NCBI RefSeq assembly: GCF_900169715.1
Contig: NZ_LT835161.1
Location: 700,875-764,874, forward strand
DNA from: Kocuria massiliensis
GTDB taxonomy: Bacteria > Actinomycetota > Actinomycetes > Actinomycetales > Micrococcaceae
Reading direction: 5' to 3'
DNA: 64,000 bases
A program made the position numbers and the translations under genes. The notes under the pieces are model-generated. The model was not told the origin of the DNA. It saw only the letters and a list, made by a program, of their open reading frames with translations, and did no database searches. Shown in pieces: positions 17,882-26,392 of this stretch; within the stretch, counting starts at the first letter, position 1; every line of letters starts with the position of its first letter.

Positions 17882-19015
17882 ATGACGTCGTTCGGCTTGT
17901 CGCTTCCTGACTACCCTTGGAACTCTCTCGCGCCGTACCGCGAACGTGCCGCGAAGCATCCTGGCGGAACCGTCGATGTGTCGATCGGAACGCCCGTGGA
18001 TCCGACGCCGCAGCTCGTCCGCGAGGCCTTGGCTCAAGCAGCAGACGCGCACGGATACCCTACGACTCAGGGAACCACGGACGTCCGGCTTGCCGTGGCG
18101 GAATGGTATGCCCGACGACGCGGCGTAACCGGCCTGGACGAAAACTGCGTCATGCCGACTGTAGGTTCCAAAGAGCTCGTGGCCTGGTTGCCCTTCCTTC
18201 TGGGGTTGGGGGAGGGCGACGTCGTCGTTCGTCCTCGCGTTGCGTATCCGACCTACGACATCGGGGCGACCCTCGCGGGAGCAGAGGCCGTGGTAGCGGA
18301 CGAACTCAGCGTATTGGATGAGCGGACTCGCTCAAGGGTCCGACTCGTGTGGGTGAATTCCCCGGGCAACCCCACAGGTCAGGTACGCGACGAGGAATCG
18401 CTCAGACGACTCGTGCGCGAGGCCCGCGAGGTGGGCGCCGTTGTGGCTTCCGACGAATGCTACGCCGAACTCGGTTGGGGCGATTGGGACGAAGCCCGGG
18501 GTGGCCGGCGCGTTCCATCGATCTTGGATCCGGCGGTCTCAGAAGGATCCTTGGAGCATCTCCTCTCCGTGTACTCGCTGTCTAAGCAGTCCAACCTTGC
18601 CGGATACCGGGCCGCTTTCGTGGCAGGCGACCCCGAGATCATGGCCAACCTCGTCAATTCCCGCAAACACGCGGGCATGATCGTGCCTCGCCCGATACAA
18701 GACGCCATGGCCGTGGCTCTTCGGGATGACGCTCACGTCGTGGCTCAGAAGGATGCGTACCGTCGCCGGCGGGAGGCTCTCAAGCCCGTCGTCGAGCAGT
18801 ACGGCCTAAAGATCTCGGGTTCCGAAGCGGGGCTGTACCTGTGGGGAACCATGGGGGAGGACACCTGGACGACGGTCGGGAGGTTTGCCGACCTCGGAAT
18901 CGTGGTGGGCCCTGGTGTTTTCTATGGAGAGCTCGGTGAGGGAATGGTCCGCATTTCGTTGACCGCAACGGATGAGCGCATCGCGGCGGCCGTGGAACGC
19001 TTGTCCTCTCTGTGA
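17882..19015 (+). CDS. dapC: Succinyldiaminopimelate transaminase
   Basis: PLP enzyme that transaminates N-succinyl-2-amino-6-ketopimelate in the succinylase branch of lysine/diaminopimelate synthesis. The 377-residue class-I aminotransferase shows NSPGNPTG, VASDECYAELGW with the PLP Asp, and YSLSKQSNLAGYRAAF with the Schiff-base Lys. Assignment to DapC instead of another aminotransferase rests on the fdxA neighbour, the conserved actinobacterial arrangement, and the presence of dapD and dapE within 8 kb. AAGGGG precedes the ATG. Confidence 0.92.
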   Translation: MTSFGLSLPDYPWNSLAPYRERAAKHPGGTVDVSIGTPVDPTPQLVREALAQAADAHGYPTTQGTTDVRLAVAEWYARRRGVTGLDENCVMPTVGSKELVAWLPFLLGLGEGDVVVRPRVAYPTYDIGATLAGAEAVVADELSVLDERTRSRVRLVWVNSPGNPTGQVRDEESLRRLVREAREVGAVVASDECYAELGWGDWDEARGGRRVPSILDPAVSEGSLEHLLSVYSLSKQSNLAGYRAAFVAGDPEIMANLVNSRKHAGMIVPRPIQDAMAVALRDDAHVVAQKDAYRRRREALKPVVEQYGLKISGSEAGLYLWGTMGEDTWTTVGRFADLGIVVGPGVFYGELGEGMVRISLTATDERIAAAVERLSSL

Positions 19016-19281
19016 CCTGCCCTTTGACTCTCGGGGTGGCTCTGGGGCCGCTCAAGATGACATCGGATGTAGCTTCAGGTCACGTCTGGATGAAATCCGT
19101 CTCGTTTCCGAACCCTAATTCGTGACGGTGTGTCGTCAAAGGGTAGGGTGTGTGGAGAGATTCTGTGTCCCCGCCCACGCCACGGCCCCTGGCCGCGTTT
19201 GTCGGGCGGCGATTTTATGCCAGGGCCCGGGCAACCCCGGAGCCTCGGCTGGTCGAGGGATGCGTTCACACGGGAGGAAAA

Positions 19282-20568
19282 ATGACCGAAAAAGCGACGT
19301 TTACATTCGCTGGAACCAGTGTCGACTGCCCGGCCGTCGAACCCACCGACGGAACCGGTGCCTTCGACATTGCGAAGTTACGTTCTGAAACCGGCGGTTA
19401 CGTGACGTACGACCCCGGGTTTATGAATACGGCAAACACCAAGTCGGACATCACCTACATCGACGGCGACGCAGGCATTCTGCGCTACCGGGGCTATCCG
19501 ATTGAGGACCTTGCCCAAAAATCGAGCTTCGTCGAGGTCGCGTACCTGTTGATTTACGGGGAGCTGCCGACCGAGGATCAGATGGCCGAGTTCGATCATT
19601 TGATCCGGACTCACACGATGGTCCACGAAGACCTGAAAATCTTCTACTCGGGTTTCCCCCGGACCGCGCACCCAATGCCCGTCTTGGCCTCCGCGGTTTC
19701 GGCGCTCTCGACGTTCTATAACGACTCTTTGGACCCGCACGACGAGCGCGAAGTCGAAATCTCGACGATTCGCCTGTTGTCGAAGGTCCCCACCTTGGCG
19801 GCTTATGCCTTCAAGAAGTCCAAGGGTGAGCCGATGCTCTACCCGCAGAACGACCTGAACTACACCGAGAATTTCTTGCGTTTGTGCTTTGGGGTGCCCG
19901 CGGATCATTACGAGATCGATCCCGAGATCGCGAAGGCCCTCGACCTCCTGCTGATCTTGCACGCAGATCACGAGCAGAACTGCTCAACGTCGACGGTTCG
20001 TCTGGTTGGCTCGTCCGACGCCAACATGTTCGCTTCGGTCTCCGCCGGGATTAACGCTTTGTACGGCCCCAAGCACGGCGGCGCGAACGAAGCGGTCTTG
20101 AATATGTTGCGTCGTATTCAGTCGGAAGGCATCTCGCCTGAGGACTACATGGAGAAGGTCAAAAATAAGGAGGACGGCGTCCGCCTGATGGGCTTCGGAC
20201 ACCGCGTCTACAAGAACTACGATCCGCGGGCTCGCATCGTGAAGTCCACCGCGGACTCGATCCTGGAGAAGCTTGGCGGCGACGACGAATTGCTCGACAT
20301 CGCTAAGCGTCTGGAAGACAAGGCCCTCGCCGACGACTACTTCGTGGAACGCAAGCTGTACCCGAACGTCGATTTCTACACGGGCCTCATTTACAAGGCC
20401 ATGGGGTTCCCGGAGCAGATGTTCACGGTCCTCTTCGCGATCGGTCGCCTCCCCGGCTGGATCGCCCAGTGGCGCGAGATGATGCAGGACCCGTCGACCA
20501 AGATCGGCCGCCCGCGTCAGGTCTACACCGGTCATCCGGAACGTCGCTACCCCGGGCTCGATTCCTAG
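19282..20568 (+). CDS. gltA: Citrate synthase
   Basis: Condenses oxaloacetate and acetyl-CoA to citrate. The 428-residue hexameric-type (type II) enzyme carries the catalytic residues in LLILHADHEQNCST (His), MGFGHRVYKNYDPRA (His) and YPNVDFYTG (Asp). The ATG at 19282 has GGGAGG at 19272-19277, while an in-frame extension of 44 codons upstream is not conserved. The 266-bp region between dapC and gltA is free of genes and presumably holds its promoter. A long hairpin at 20593-20659 ends the transcript. Confidence 0.97.
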   Translation: MTEKATFTFAGTSVDCPAVEPTDGTGAFDIAKLRSETGGYVTYDPGFMNTANTKSDITYIDGDAGILRYRGYPIEDLAQKSSFVEVAYLLIYGELPTEDQMAEFDHLIRTHTMVHEDLKIFYSGFPRTAHPMPVLASAVSALSTFYNDSLDPHDEREVEISTIRLLSKVPTLAAYAFKKSKGEPMLYPQNDLNYTENFLRLCFGVPADHYEIDPEIAKALDLLLILHADHEQNCSTSTVRLVGSSDANMFASVSAGINALYGPKHGGANEAVLNMLRRIQSEGISPEDYMEKVKNKEDGVRLMGFGHRVYKNYDPRARIVKSTADSILEKLGGDDELLDIAKRLEDKALADDYFVERKLYPNVDFYTGLIYKAMGFPEQMFTVLFAIGRLPGWIAQWREMMQDPSTKIGRPRQVYTGHPERRYPGLDS

Positions 20569-20592
20569 CACCCACCGGGGCCTGTGGCCTTA

Positions 20593-20659
20593 GACCAAAC
20601 GCCGCCGCATTCGTGCGAACCTCCAGGGGAGGTCGACACGAAAGCGGCGGCGTTTGGTC
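20593..20659 (+). terminator. Long bidirectional hairpin between gltA and galE
   Basis: 16-bp perfect outer stem (20593-20608 with 20644-20659), then an inner TTCGTG/CACGAA and a third CCTCC/GGAGG pairing, giving a nested structure of 67 nt. It separates the convergent gltA and galE genes and can stop both. Confidence 0.8.
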
Positions 20660-20712
20660 ATTAAATGCCGGCACCGGGCCCCGGCGTTGGACCCCGGGGC
20701 CGGCGTCGTCGG

Positions 20713-21729
20713 TTATGCCTCGTAACCGTTGGGATTCTCGTGTTGCCAACGCCAGTGGTCACGGCACATCGTGTCGATGTCGCGAGTTGCTGACCACCCC
20801 AAGTCGGCGAGGGCAGAAGAGGGGTCGGCGTAGGAGACGGCGACGTCGCCCGGTCGCCGGTCGACGAGCTCGTAGGGGATTGCCCGACCGGAGGCCTTCT
20901 CAAAGGCATCTCGTACCTCGAGGACCGAATACCCATTACCGGTTCCGAGGTTCCAGGTGCGCAACCCACCATGGTTGGAAATGAAGTCCAGGGCCTTAAG
21001 GTGTCCCTCGGCCAGGTCAACCACGTGGATGTAGTCACGAACCCCGGTTCCATCAGGGGTGGGGTAGTCGGCGCCGAAGATCTTCAATTTCTCTCGACGT
21101 CCCACGGCCACCTGGGCAATGAACGGCAGAAGGTTATTGGGAACTCCCGTGGGGTCCTCACCGATCCGACCAGACTCGTGCGCGCCAACAGGGTTGAAGT
21201 ACCGCAAGAGCGCCACATTCCACGACGCGTCAGAGGCGGCGAGGTCGATCAACATATCCTCAATATGTTCCTTCGTCCGGCCGTAGCACGACTGGGCATC
21301 CATTGGCAGCTTCTCGGTCAGCGGCATCTCTTCGGGGGCACCGTAAACCGTGGCCGAGGAGGAGAACACCATGGTGCGGCATTCCACCTGTTCCATCGCG
21401 TACAACAGGTTGATGGTCCCCGCGACGTTGGTGTTGTAGTACCACAGGGGCTTTTCCGCGGATTCACCGACTGCTTTGAGACCCGCGAAGTGAATGACGG
21501 CATCTGGCCGGGTCTGGGCGAACACGTCATTCATCGCCGGGGCATCGAGGAGATCCACCTGGTGGAACTCGATGGTCTTGCCGCCAGCGAGCTCACTCAC
21601 TCTGTCCAAAGAGGTGCGGGAAGAATTGGAGAGGTTATCCATCACCACGACGTCGTGACCCGCCTCGAGGAGGGCCAGGACAGTGTGGCTTCCGATGTAA
21701 CCGGCTCCGCCAGTCACCATGATTTTCAT
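20713..21729 (-). CDS. galE: UDP-glucose 4-epimerase
   Basis: NAD-dependent extended short-chain dehydrogenase that interconverts UDP-glucose and UDP-galactose for cell-wall sugars and galactose use. The 338 residues begin with the Rossmann motif VTGGAGYIGSHT. The catalytic SSSATVYG and YGRTK (Tyr-x3-Lys) are present, and the substrate-binding block LRYFNPVGAHESGRIGEDP is typical. AAGGACACACAT precedes the ATG. It lies 24 nt downstream of dapD on the same strand, so the two may be co-transcribed although unrelated in pathway. Confidence 0.96.
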   Translation of the reverse strand: MKIMVTGGAGYIGSHTVLALLEAGHDVVVMDNLSNSSRTSLDRVSELAGGKTIEFHQVDLLDAPAMNDVFAQTRPDAVIHFAGLKAVGESAEKPLWYYNTNVAGTINLLYAMEQVECRTMVFSSSATVYGAPEEMPLTEKLPMDAQSCYGRTKEHIEDMLIDLAASDASWNVALLRYFNPVGAHESGRIGEDPTGVPNNLLPFIAQVAVGRREKLKIFGADYPTPDGTGVRDYIHVVDLAEGHLKALDFISNHGGLRTWNLGTGNGYSVLEVRDAFEKASGRAIPYELVDRRPGDVAVSYADPSSALADLGWSATRDIDTMCRDHWRWQHENPNGYEA

Positions 21730-21753
21730 ATGTGTGTCCTTGAAGTTTTGTGC

Positions 21754-22710
21754 CTAGTTGGCGTGAAGAATGGAGTTCAATTCGACGGAACCGCTGGCCC
21801 GCTCGATGGCTTCGACGGTGCCGGATTGCGAATTGCGGCGGAAGAGAAGGTTGTTCACTCCGGAAAGTTCGGATGCCTTGACCACGGTGGTGTCGTTGCC
21901 GGTAGCTACGGTGACACGCGTGCCGGACGTGATGTACAGGCCGGCCTCGACCACGCAGTCGTCACCGAGGGAAATCCCCACGCCGGCTTCCGCACCGAGC
22001 AACACGCGTTCACCGAGGCTGACGCGCTCCTTGCCGCCGCCGGAGAGGGTGCCCATGATCGAAGCACCGCCGCCAATATCGGTGTGATCGCCGACGACGA
22101 CGCCCTGGCTAATGCGGCCTTCCACCATCGCGTGTCCAAGGGTGCCGGCGTTGTAATTGACAAACCCTTCATGCATCACGGTGGTTCCTTCGGCGAGGTA
22201 CGCGCCGAGGCGCACCCTGTCGGCGTCGCCGATCCGGACGCCGCTCGGCACCACGTAGTCGACCATGCGTGGGAATTTGTCGACCTGGTAGACCGTCACG
22301 TGCCCTCGGGCCCTGAGCGCGAGGCGGGCCTGTTCGAATTCGCTGGCAAGCACGGGCCCGAAGTTGGTCCATGCGACGTTGGTCAACGCCCCGAAAATGC
22401 CGTCGAGGTTAATGGAGTTGGGCGTGACGAGGCGGTGTGAGAGGAGATGGAGCCGGAGGTAGGCATCCGCCGTGTCCACGGGAGCTTCCGCCAGGATCGT
22501 TGAGGTCTCAACGACGGTTTGAGTCACGTTGCGTGCCGGGTCGTCGGCCTGAGCCTCTTCGAGTGCCGAGCGCACCGAATCGTCGGGGTCGCTGGTCAAC
22601 GTCGGCGTTGGGTACCAGACCTCCAGGATCGTGCCTTCGTTCGGGCCGGAGGCAACCACGGTTGCCAGGCCGAGACCGGATGCGTGTTCAGGGGTCGTGC
22701 TGTTAGTCAT
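21754..22710 (-). CDS. dapD: Tetrahydrodipicolinate N-succinyltransferase (actinobacterial type)
   Basis: Transfers succinyl from succinyl-CoA to tetrahydrodipicolinate, opening the succinylase branch of lysine/DAP synthesis. About 318 residues. The second half is a left-handed beta-helix of hexapeptide repeats (for example [20 protein letters not shown] and [18 protein letters not shown]), as in the trimeric mycobacterial-type DapD. Two starts are possible, ATG 22710 (MTNSTTPEH) and ATG 22719 three codons earlier; neither has a strong ribosome-binding site. It is divergent from dapE, the third enzyme of the branch, across a 98-bp gap. Confidence 0.93.
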   Translation of the reverse strand: MTNSTTPEHASGLGLATVVASGPNEGTILEVWYPTPTLTSDPDDSVRSALEEAQADDPARNVTQTVVETSTILAEAPVDTADAYLRLHLLSHRLVTPNSINLDGIFGALTNVAWTNFGPVLASEFEQARLALRARGHVTVYQVDKFPRMVDYVVPSGVRIGDADRVRLGAYLAEGTTVMHEGFVNYNAGTLGHAMVEGRISQGVVVGDHTDIGGGASIMGTLSGGGKERVSLGERVLLGAEAGVGISLGDDCVVEAGLYITSGTRVTVATGNDTTVVKASELSGVNNLLFRRNSQSGTVEAIERASGSVELNSILHAN

Positions 22711-22807
22711 GTCTGCCATTCTACGAAGCCCACCGGTCAATCCGCACGGAAAGTCCTCGGCATGACACATCGTGGGACACAGGCTGCCGGGGGCCTAAGG
22801 TATTCAC

Positions 22808-23950
22808 ATGACTCACGATTCCCCAACGGCCGCGCAGCCCACCCCCAAACTCGACGTAGAGAAGAGCGTCGCCGACCTTACGGCGGACCTTCTCGACATC
22901 TATTCGGTCTCTGACGCCGAAACACCTCTGGCCGACGCCGTGGAGTCGGCCTTGGAGGGGGTAGACCATCTGACCGTGCACCGGCACGGAGATACCGTCG
23001 TGGCACGGACGAGCTTGGGTCGTTCCGAACGCATCGTATTGGCCGGTCACCTGGACACGGTGCCGTTGCCCACGACCCAAGGGGCCAAGGGAACCGTCCC
23101 CTCGGCATGGGACAAGCTCGACGGACGCGACGTGCTGTACGGACGGGGCGCGACCGATATGAAGGGTGGCGTGGCGGTTCAACTCAAGCTAGCCGCCACC
23201 CTCGTCGAGCCACTGCGCGACGTCACCTACGTGTTCTATGACCACGAGGAAGTCTCCAGCGACGCTTCGGGGCTGGGTGCCTTGATCGACGCCGCGCCGG
23301 AGTTGGTCACGGACGCGGACTTCGCGGTCTTACTGGAACCCACCGACGGGCACATTGAAGGCGGCTGCAACGGAACCCTGCGGTTTTGGATTGCGACCGA
23401 CGGCGTCGCCGCTCACTCTGGCCGGGCCTGGATGGGACGCAATGCGATTCACGGGATGAGCGATATCCTGCGGATCCTCGATCAGTACGAACCAAGAAGC
23501 GTCCTCGTGGATGGGCTGGAATATCGAGAGGGCCTGAACGCGGTGCAGATTCACGGCGGTGTGGCGGGAAACGTCATACCGGATTCCTGCAAGGTGCACA
23601 TCAACTATCGCTTTGCGCCAGATCAGAGCCTCGAACAGGCCATGGATCACGTTCGTGACGTGTTCGGGGGATATGAGTTGGATTTCGTCGATACCTCCGC
23701 AGCGGCCCGGCCGGGTCTCGACGCCCCGTTGGCACAAGAGCTGGTCCGATCGGTGGGCTCGGAGCCCAAGCCCAAATACGGGTGGACCGACGTCGCCCGA
23801 TTCTCTGCGCTCGGAATTCCTGCCGTGAACTTTGGCCCCGGCGATGCCTTGTTGGCCCATTCCGACGACGAGCACGTCTTCGCGTCGGAGATTCAGGACT
23901 GCTACGAATCCCTTCGGACCTGGTTGACGAGTAGTTCAGCGCATCAGTGA
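22808..23950 (+). CDS. dapE: Succinyl-diaminopimelate desuccinylase
   Basis: Dizinc M20 peptidase-family enzyme that hydrolyses N-succinyl-LL-DAP, giving LL-DAP for lysine and peptidoglycan. Of 380 residues, metal and catalytic positions are seen in AGHLDTVPL (H81, D83), GRGATDMKGG (bridging Asp), DHEEVSS (general-base Glu), LLEPTDGHIEGGCNG and the C-terminal HSDDEHV (last His). The dimerisation domain GVAAHSGRAWMGRNAIH is intact. It is divergent from dapD; with dapC, three consecutive enzymes of the branch lie within 6 kb. Confidence 0.95.
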   Translation: MTHDSPTAAQPTPKLDVEKSVADLTADLLDIYSVSDAETPLADAVESALEGVDHLTVHRHGDTVVARTSLGRSERIVLAGHLDTVPLPTTQGAKGTVPSAWDKLDGRDVLYGRGATDMKGGVAVQLKLAATLVEPLRDVTYVFYDHEEVSSDASGLGALIDAAPELVTDADFAVLLEPTDGHIEGGCNGTLRFWIATDGVAAHSGRAWMGRNAIHGMSDILRILDQYEPRSVLVDGLEYREGLNAVQIHGGVAGNVIPDSCKVHINYRFAPDQSLEQAMDHVRDVFGGYELDFVDTSAAARPGLDAPLAQELVRSVGSEPKPKYGWTDVARFSALGIPAVNFGPGDALLAHSDDEHVFASEIQDCYESLRTWLTSSSAHQ

Positions 23951-24024
23951 CTTCCCAGGGAATCACCGGGTACTGACATGTTTCTGAATACGCCAGATCT
24001 TGGGTCATGGTCCACAATGGGGGC

Positions 24025-24237
24025 ATGAACTTTATCCTGGTGGGACTGACCTTCGTGATTTTGGCGGCCGTTCTCATAGCGTGTGCCGTCTTGGGGGCGG
24101 ACAGATTGGCTGGGGCCGAATATGTCTCGCGGGATGGCCTGGAGACTCCCGGGCCCGAAAGGAGCCCGTTGGAGAGTCCACGAGGGCGCCATCACGAAGC
24201 GAACCACCGAACCGCCGATTCCGTCGACGAGCGGTGA
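24025..24237 (+). CDS. Small single-pass membrane protein
   Basis: 70-residue hypothetical protein (76 if the ATG at 24007 is used). One hydrophobic helix (FILVGLTFVILAAVLIACAV) is followed by a charged, probably cytoplasmic tail rich in Arg, Glu and His. GGGG lies just before the ATG at 24025. Its TGA overlaps the GTG start of the following mannosyltransferase gene by 4 nt (GTGA), so the two are translationally coupled and may act together. I do not recognise the family. Confidence 0.6.
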   Translation: MNFILVGLTFVILAAVLIACAVLGADRLAGAEYVSRDGLETPGPERSPLESPRGRHHEANHRTADSVDER

Positions 24238-25574
24238 CGCCCGCCCAACAGCTGGTGGCCCACGCACAGTCCGGTGTTCGGCGGTGGGCCACGAACCTTC
24301 CCATCTGGTCATGGATTCTCGGAATCTATGGTGTATCCCGCCTCTGGGGTTGGATCGTCTTCTCGCTCGTTGGCAAGCAACAACAAGCGAGCCCGTGGAG
24401 CGATGGCCCCATGGGCTACCTTCAGTACATCGGCATTTGGGACAGCGATTGGTATCGCCAGATCGCCGAGTCCGGCTATCCGACCACTCTTCCCATGGGC
24501 GCCGGGGGCACCGTCGACCAAAATCCTTGGGCGTTTTACCCGCTCTTCCCATATGCGGCCTCCGGCCTGATGAAGGCGACCGGGTGGAGCTGGGCGATGG
24601 CTGGGGGAACCGTATCTCTGGTCTGCGGTGCCGTCACGGCCATTCTCTTGTACGGGATTTTCACCTCGTCCCGAACGTTGGCGCTGGGCTCCGAGAAAGC
24701 GGGCGGGGAACAATTCGTCTCTCCGCGCCGCATTCTGCACGGGCTTGGGTTGCGTCAGCCGGCCCGAGGCGTTGACCATTTTGCGTTGTGGAGCACCGCC
24801 TTGGTGTTGTTCAACCCCGTCGCTCCGATCCTTCAGACTCCCTACGCGGAATCGCTGAACCTCATGTTCTTGGCCGGTTGCGCGCTGGCGCTGGTCCGCG
24901 GAAATTTGCTGCTGTGTGCGATCCTGCTGGTCCCCACCTGCCTCAGCCGGCCGGTGGGTGTGCCGTTGGCCGCGGCCTTGGGCCTGTGGTGGTTGACGCG
25001 ATTCATTCTGGCGTACCGGGCGGACACTGAGAGGTCCGGGAGCCCCCGAATCTTCAGGGCCCTCCGAGAGACGGCACCGTTCCTTGGTGTCGGGCTCCTC
25101 GCGTGTGTGTTCGCTTTCGCCTGGCCAGCCATTGCCTGGGCGGTGACGGGCCGCGTGGACGCCTATACGGCCACCGAGACGGCGTGGCGCGGCGAGCACC
25201 TCTTGCCCGTTCAGCCGTGGATTCAACAGTCCTTGACGTACTTTGCCGATCCAGGACCGGTCATCCTTTTGGCTCTCGTGGTCGGCTTCGTGGCGCTGAT
25301 GCATTCGCGGGTCGTTTTGACGACGATTCCGCTCCGTCTAAGGTTCTGGTGCTATGCCTACGTCGCCTATTTGCTAGTTTTTCTTTTTCCCCAGTCCTCG
25401 ACCTTCCGCTTGCTTCTACCAATGTTCCCCCTGGCGGCACCCCTAATGGCCGTTTCGGATTCCAAGGCCTATCGCACGGTGATTCTCCTGGGAGCGGCCA
25501 TCGGGCAGCTGATTTGGGTGGGCTGGTTGTGGCATTGGAAGGAGCTCCCCAGCGGCGGTGATTACCCTCCGTGA
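24234..25574 (+). CDS. PIG-V-like mannosyltransferase, integral membrane
   Basis: Polytopic membrane protein of 446 residues with about 10 hydrophobic helices. Near the N-terminus GIWDSDWYRQIAESGYP, with acidic residues in the first outside loop, and AFYPLFPYAAS match the actinobacterial homologues of GPI mannosyltransferase 2 (PIG-V, GT-C fold). These use polyprenyl-phosphate mannose to glycosylate exported proteins or lipoglycans. The GTG start at 24234 is fixed by overlap with the upstream small ORF; a longer frame from 24000 would read through that gene. The acceptor is unknown. Confidence 0.8.
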   Translation: MTPAQQLVAHAQSGVRRWATNLPIWSWILGIYGVSRLWGWIVFSLVGKQQQASPWSDGPMGYLQYIGIWDSDWYRQIAESGYPTTLPMGAGGTVDQNPWAFYPLFPYAASGLMKATGWSWAMAGGTVSLVCGAVTAILLYGIFTSSRTLALGSEKAGGEQFVSPRRILHGLGLRQPARGVDHFALWSTALVLFNPVAPILQTPYAESLNLMFLAGCALALVRGNLLLCAILLVPTCLSRPVGVPLAAALGLWWLTRFILAYRADTERSGSPRIFRALRETAPFLGVGLLACVFAFAWPAIAWAVTGRVDAYTATETAWRGEHLLPVQPWIQQSLTYFADPGPVILLALVVGFVALMHSRVVLTTIPLRLRFWCYAYVAYLLVFLFPQSSTFRLLLPMFPLAAPLMAVSDSKAYRTVILLGAAIGQLIWVGWLWHWKELPSGGDYPP

Positions 25575-25681
25575 TGCCGTGGCAGACGCCCTGACCTGCT
25601 GTTTAATGTGATCGCGCTATCATTGGACTATTGGGGAACGGTCGTTGCCCATCACTACCGTCGATCCGACAAGGAGCATCA

Positions 25682-25852
25682 ATGGCTGCGATGAAGCCGA
25701 GAACCGGTGAAGGTCCCATGGAGGTAGCCAAGGAAGGCCGGTCTCTCATCATGCGCATCCCTCTCGAAGGAGGGGGCCGTTTGGTCCTGGAGATCACTAA
25801 AGACGAAGCGCACGCCCTGAAAGAATGCCTGGACCCCATTACCCAGTCCTAG
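25682..25852 (+). CDS. DUF3117 protein
   Basis: 56-residue conserved actinobacterial protein. It has the family core MAAMKPRTGEGPMEV, RSLIMRIPLEGGGRLVLEIT and DEAHALKECL. An AAGGAG site at 25671-25676 fixes the ATG at 25682; the in-frame upstream ATG is not conserved. The function of the family is not known. It stands just upstream of tatB. Confidence 0.88.
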   Translation: MAAMKPRTGEGPMEVAKEGRSLIMRIPLEGGGRLVLEITKDEAHALKECLDPITQS

Positions 25853-25937
25853 GACGACGTCGGGACGCGGCACTCCACGTGCCACGGTGCGTTCCAACAC
25901 ACGGTCGACGAGCGAGGATTGCTGGTAATGTGCTGGT

Positions 25938-26297
25938 GTGTTTGGAATCAACGGTGCCGAGTTCATTGTCTTGGTCGTCATCGCCTTTTTCGTGATCGGC
26001 CCGGAGCGCATGCCGGAGTATGCCCGACAGCTCAAAGATCTCATCAAGACTCTGCGACGTACCGCGATGGGTGCCAAGGACGACCTTAAGGACTCGTTGG
26101 GTCCCGAGCTCAACGACATCAATTGGCGCGCCTACGACCCCCGTCAGTACGATCCTCGTCGGATTGTCCGCGAGGCATTGCTGGAAGACGACGAGGAACT
26201 CGAGCAAGAGCGCGCGAGGGCATCCACGCCTCCGGCAGCCGCTCGTAGCAGGCTCTCGCCGGGGGAGCTGGCCCCTTACGACACGGAAGCCACCTGA
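25938..26297 (+). CDS. tatB: Sec-independent protein translocase subunit TatB
   Basis: Membrane component of the twin-arginine translocase that receives folded substrates with TatC. The 119-residue protein starts MFGINGAEFIVLVVIAFFVIGPERMPEYARQL: an N-terminal helix, then the hinge GPERMP, then an amphipathic helix with Lys/Arg, and finally an acidic and Ala/Pro-rich tail. GTG is the start codon. TatA and TatC are not in the window. It is convergent with mrp, as in many actinobacteria, and separated from it by a terminator. Confidence 0.92.
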   Translation: MFGINGAEFIVLVVIAFFVIGPERMPEYARQLKDLIKTLRRTAMGAKDDLKDSLGPELNDINWRAYDPRQYDPRRIVREALLEDDEELEQERARASTPPAAARSRLSPGELAPYDTEAT

Positions 26298-26317
26298 GAC
26301 ACCAGAGAATTAACCTC

Positions 26318-26366
26318 AAGGCCGTGGCGAACGGATCATTTGATCACTGTTCGCCACGGCCTTTTT
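26318..26366 (+). terminator. Terminator between tatB and mrp
   Basis: 15-bp perfect stem (26318-26332 AAGGCCGTGGCGAAC with 26349-26363) continued by a T-run. It is strong on the plus strand for tatB and probably also acts on mrp. Confidence 0.9.
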
Positions 26367-26392
26367 GGTACTCATCAGGGGCGGAAGCCGAG

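Noticed and set aside
19150-19281. 44-codon N-terminal extension of citrate synthase
   Set aside because: It is not conserved in citrate synthases, and GGGAGG precedes the ATG at 19282.
24000-24233. N-terminal extension of the PIG-V-like protein
   Set aside because: It reads through the small membrane protein gene in another frame, and the GTGA overlap gives a natural start.
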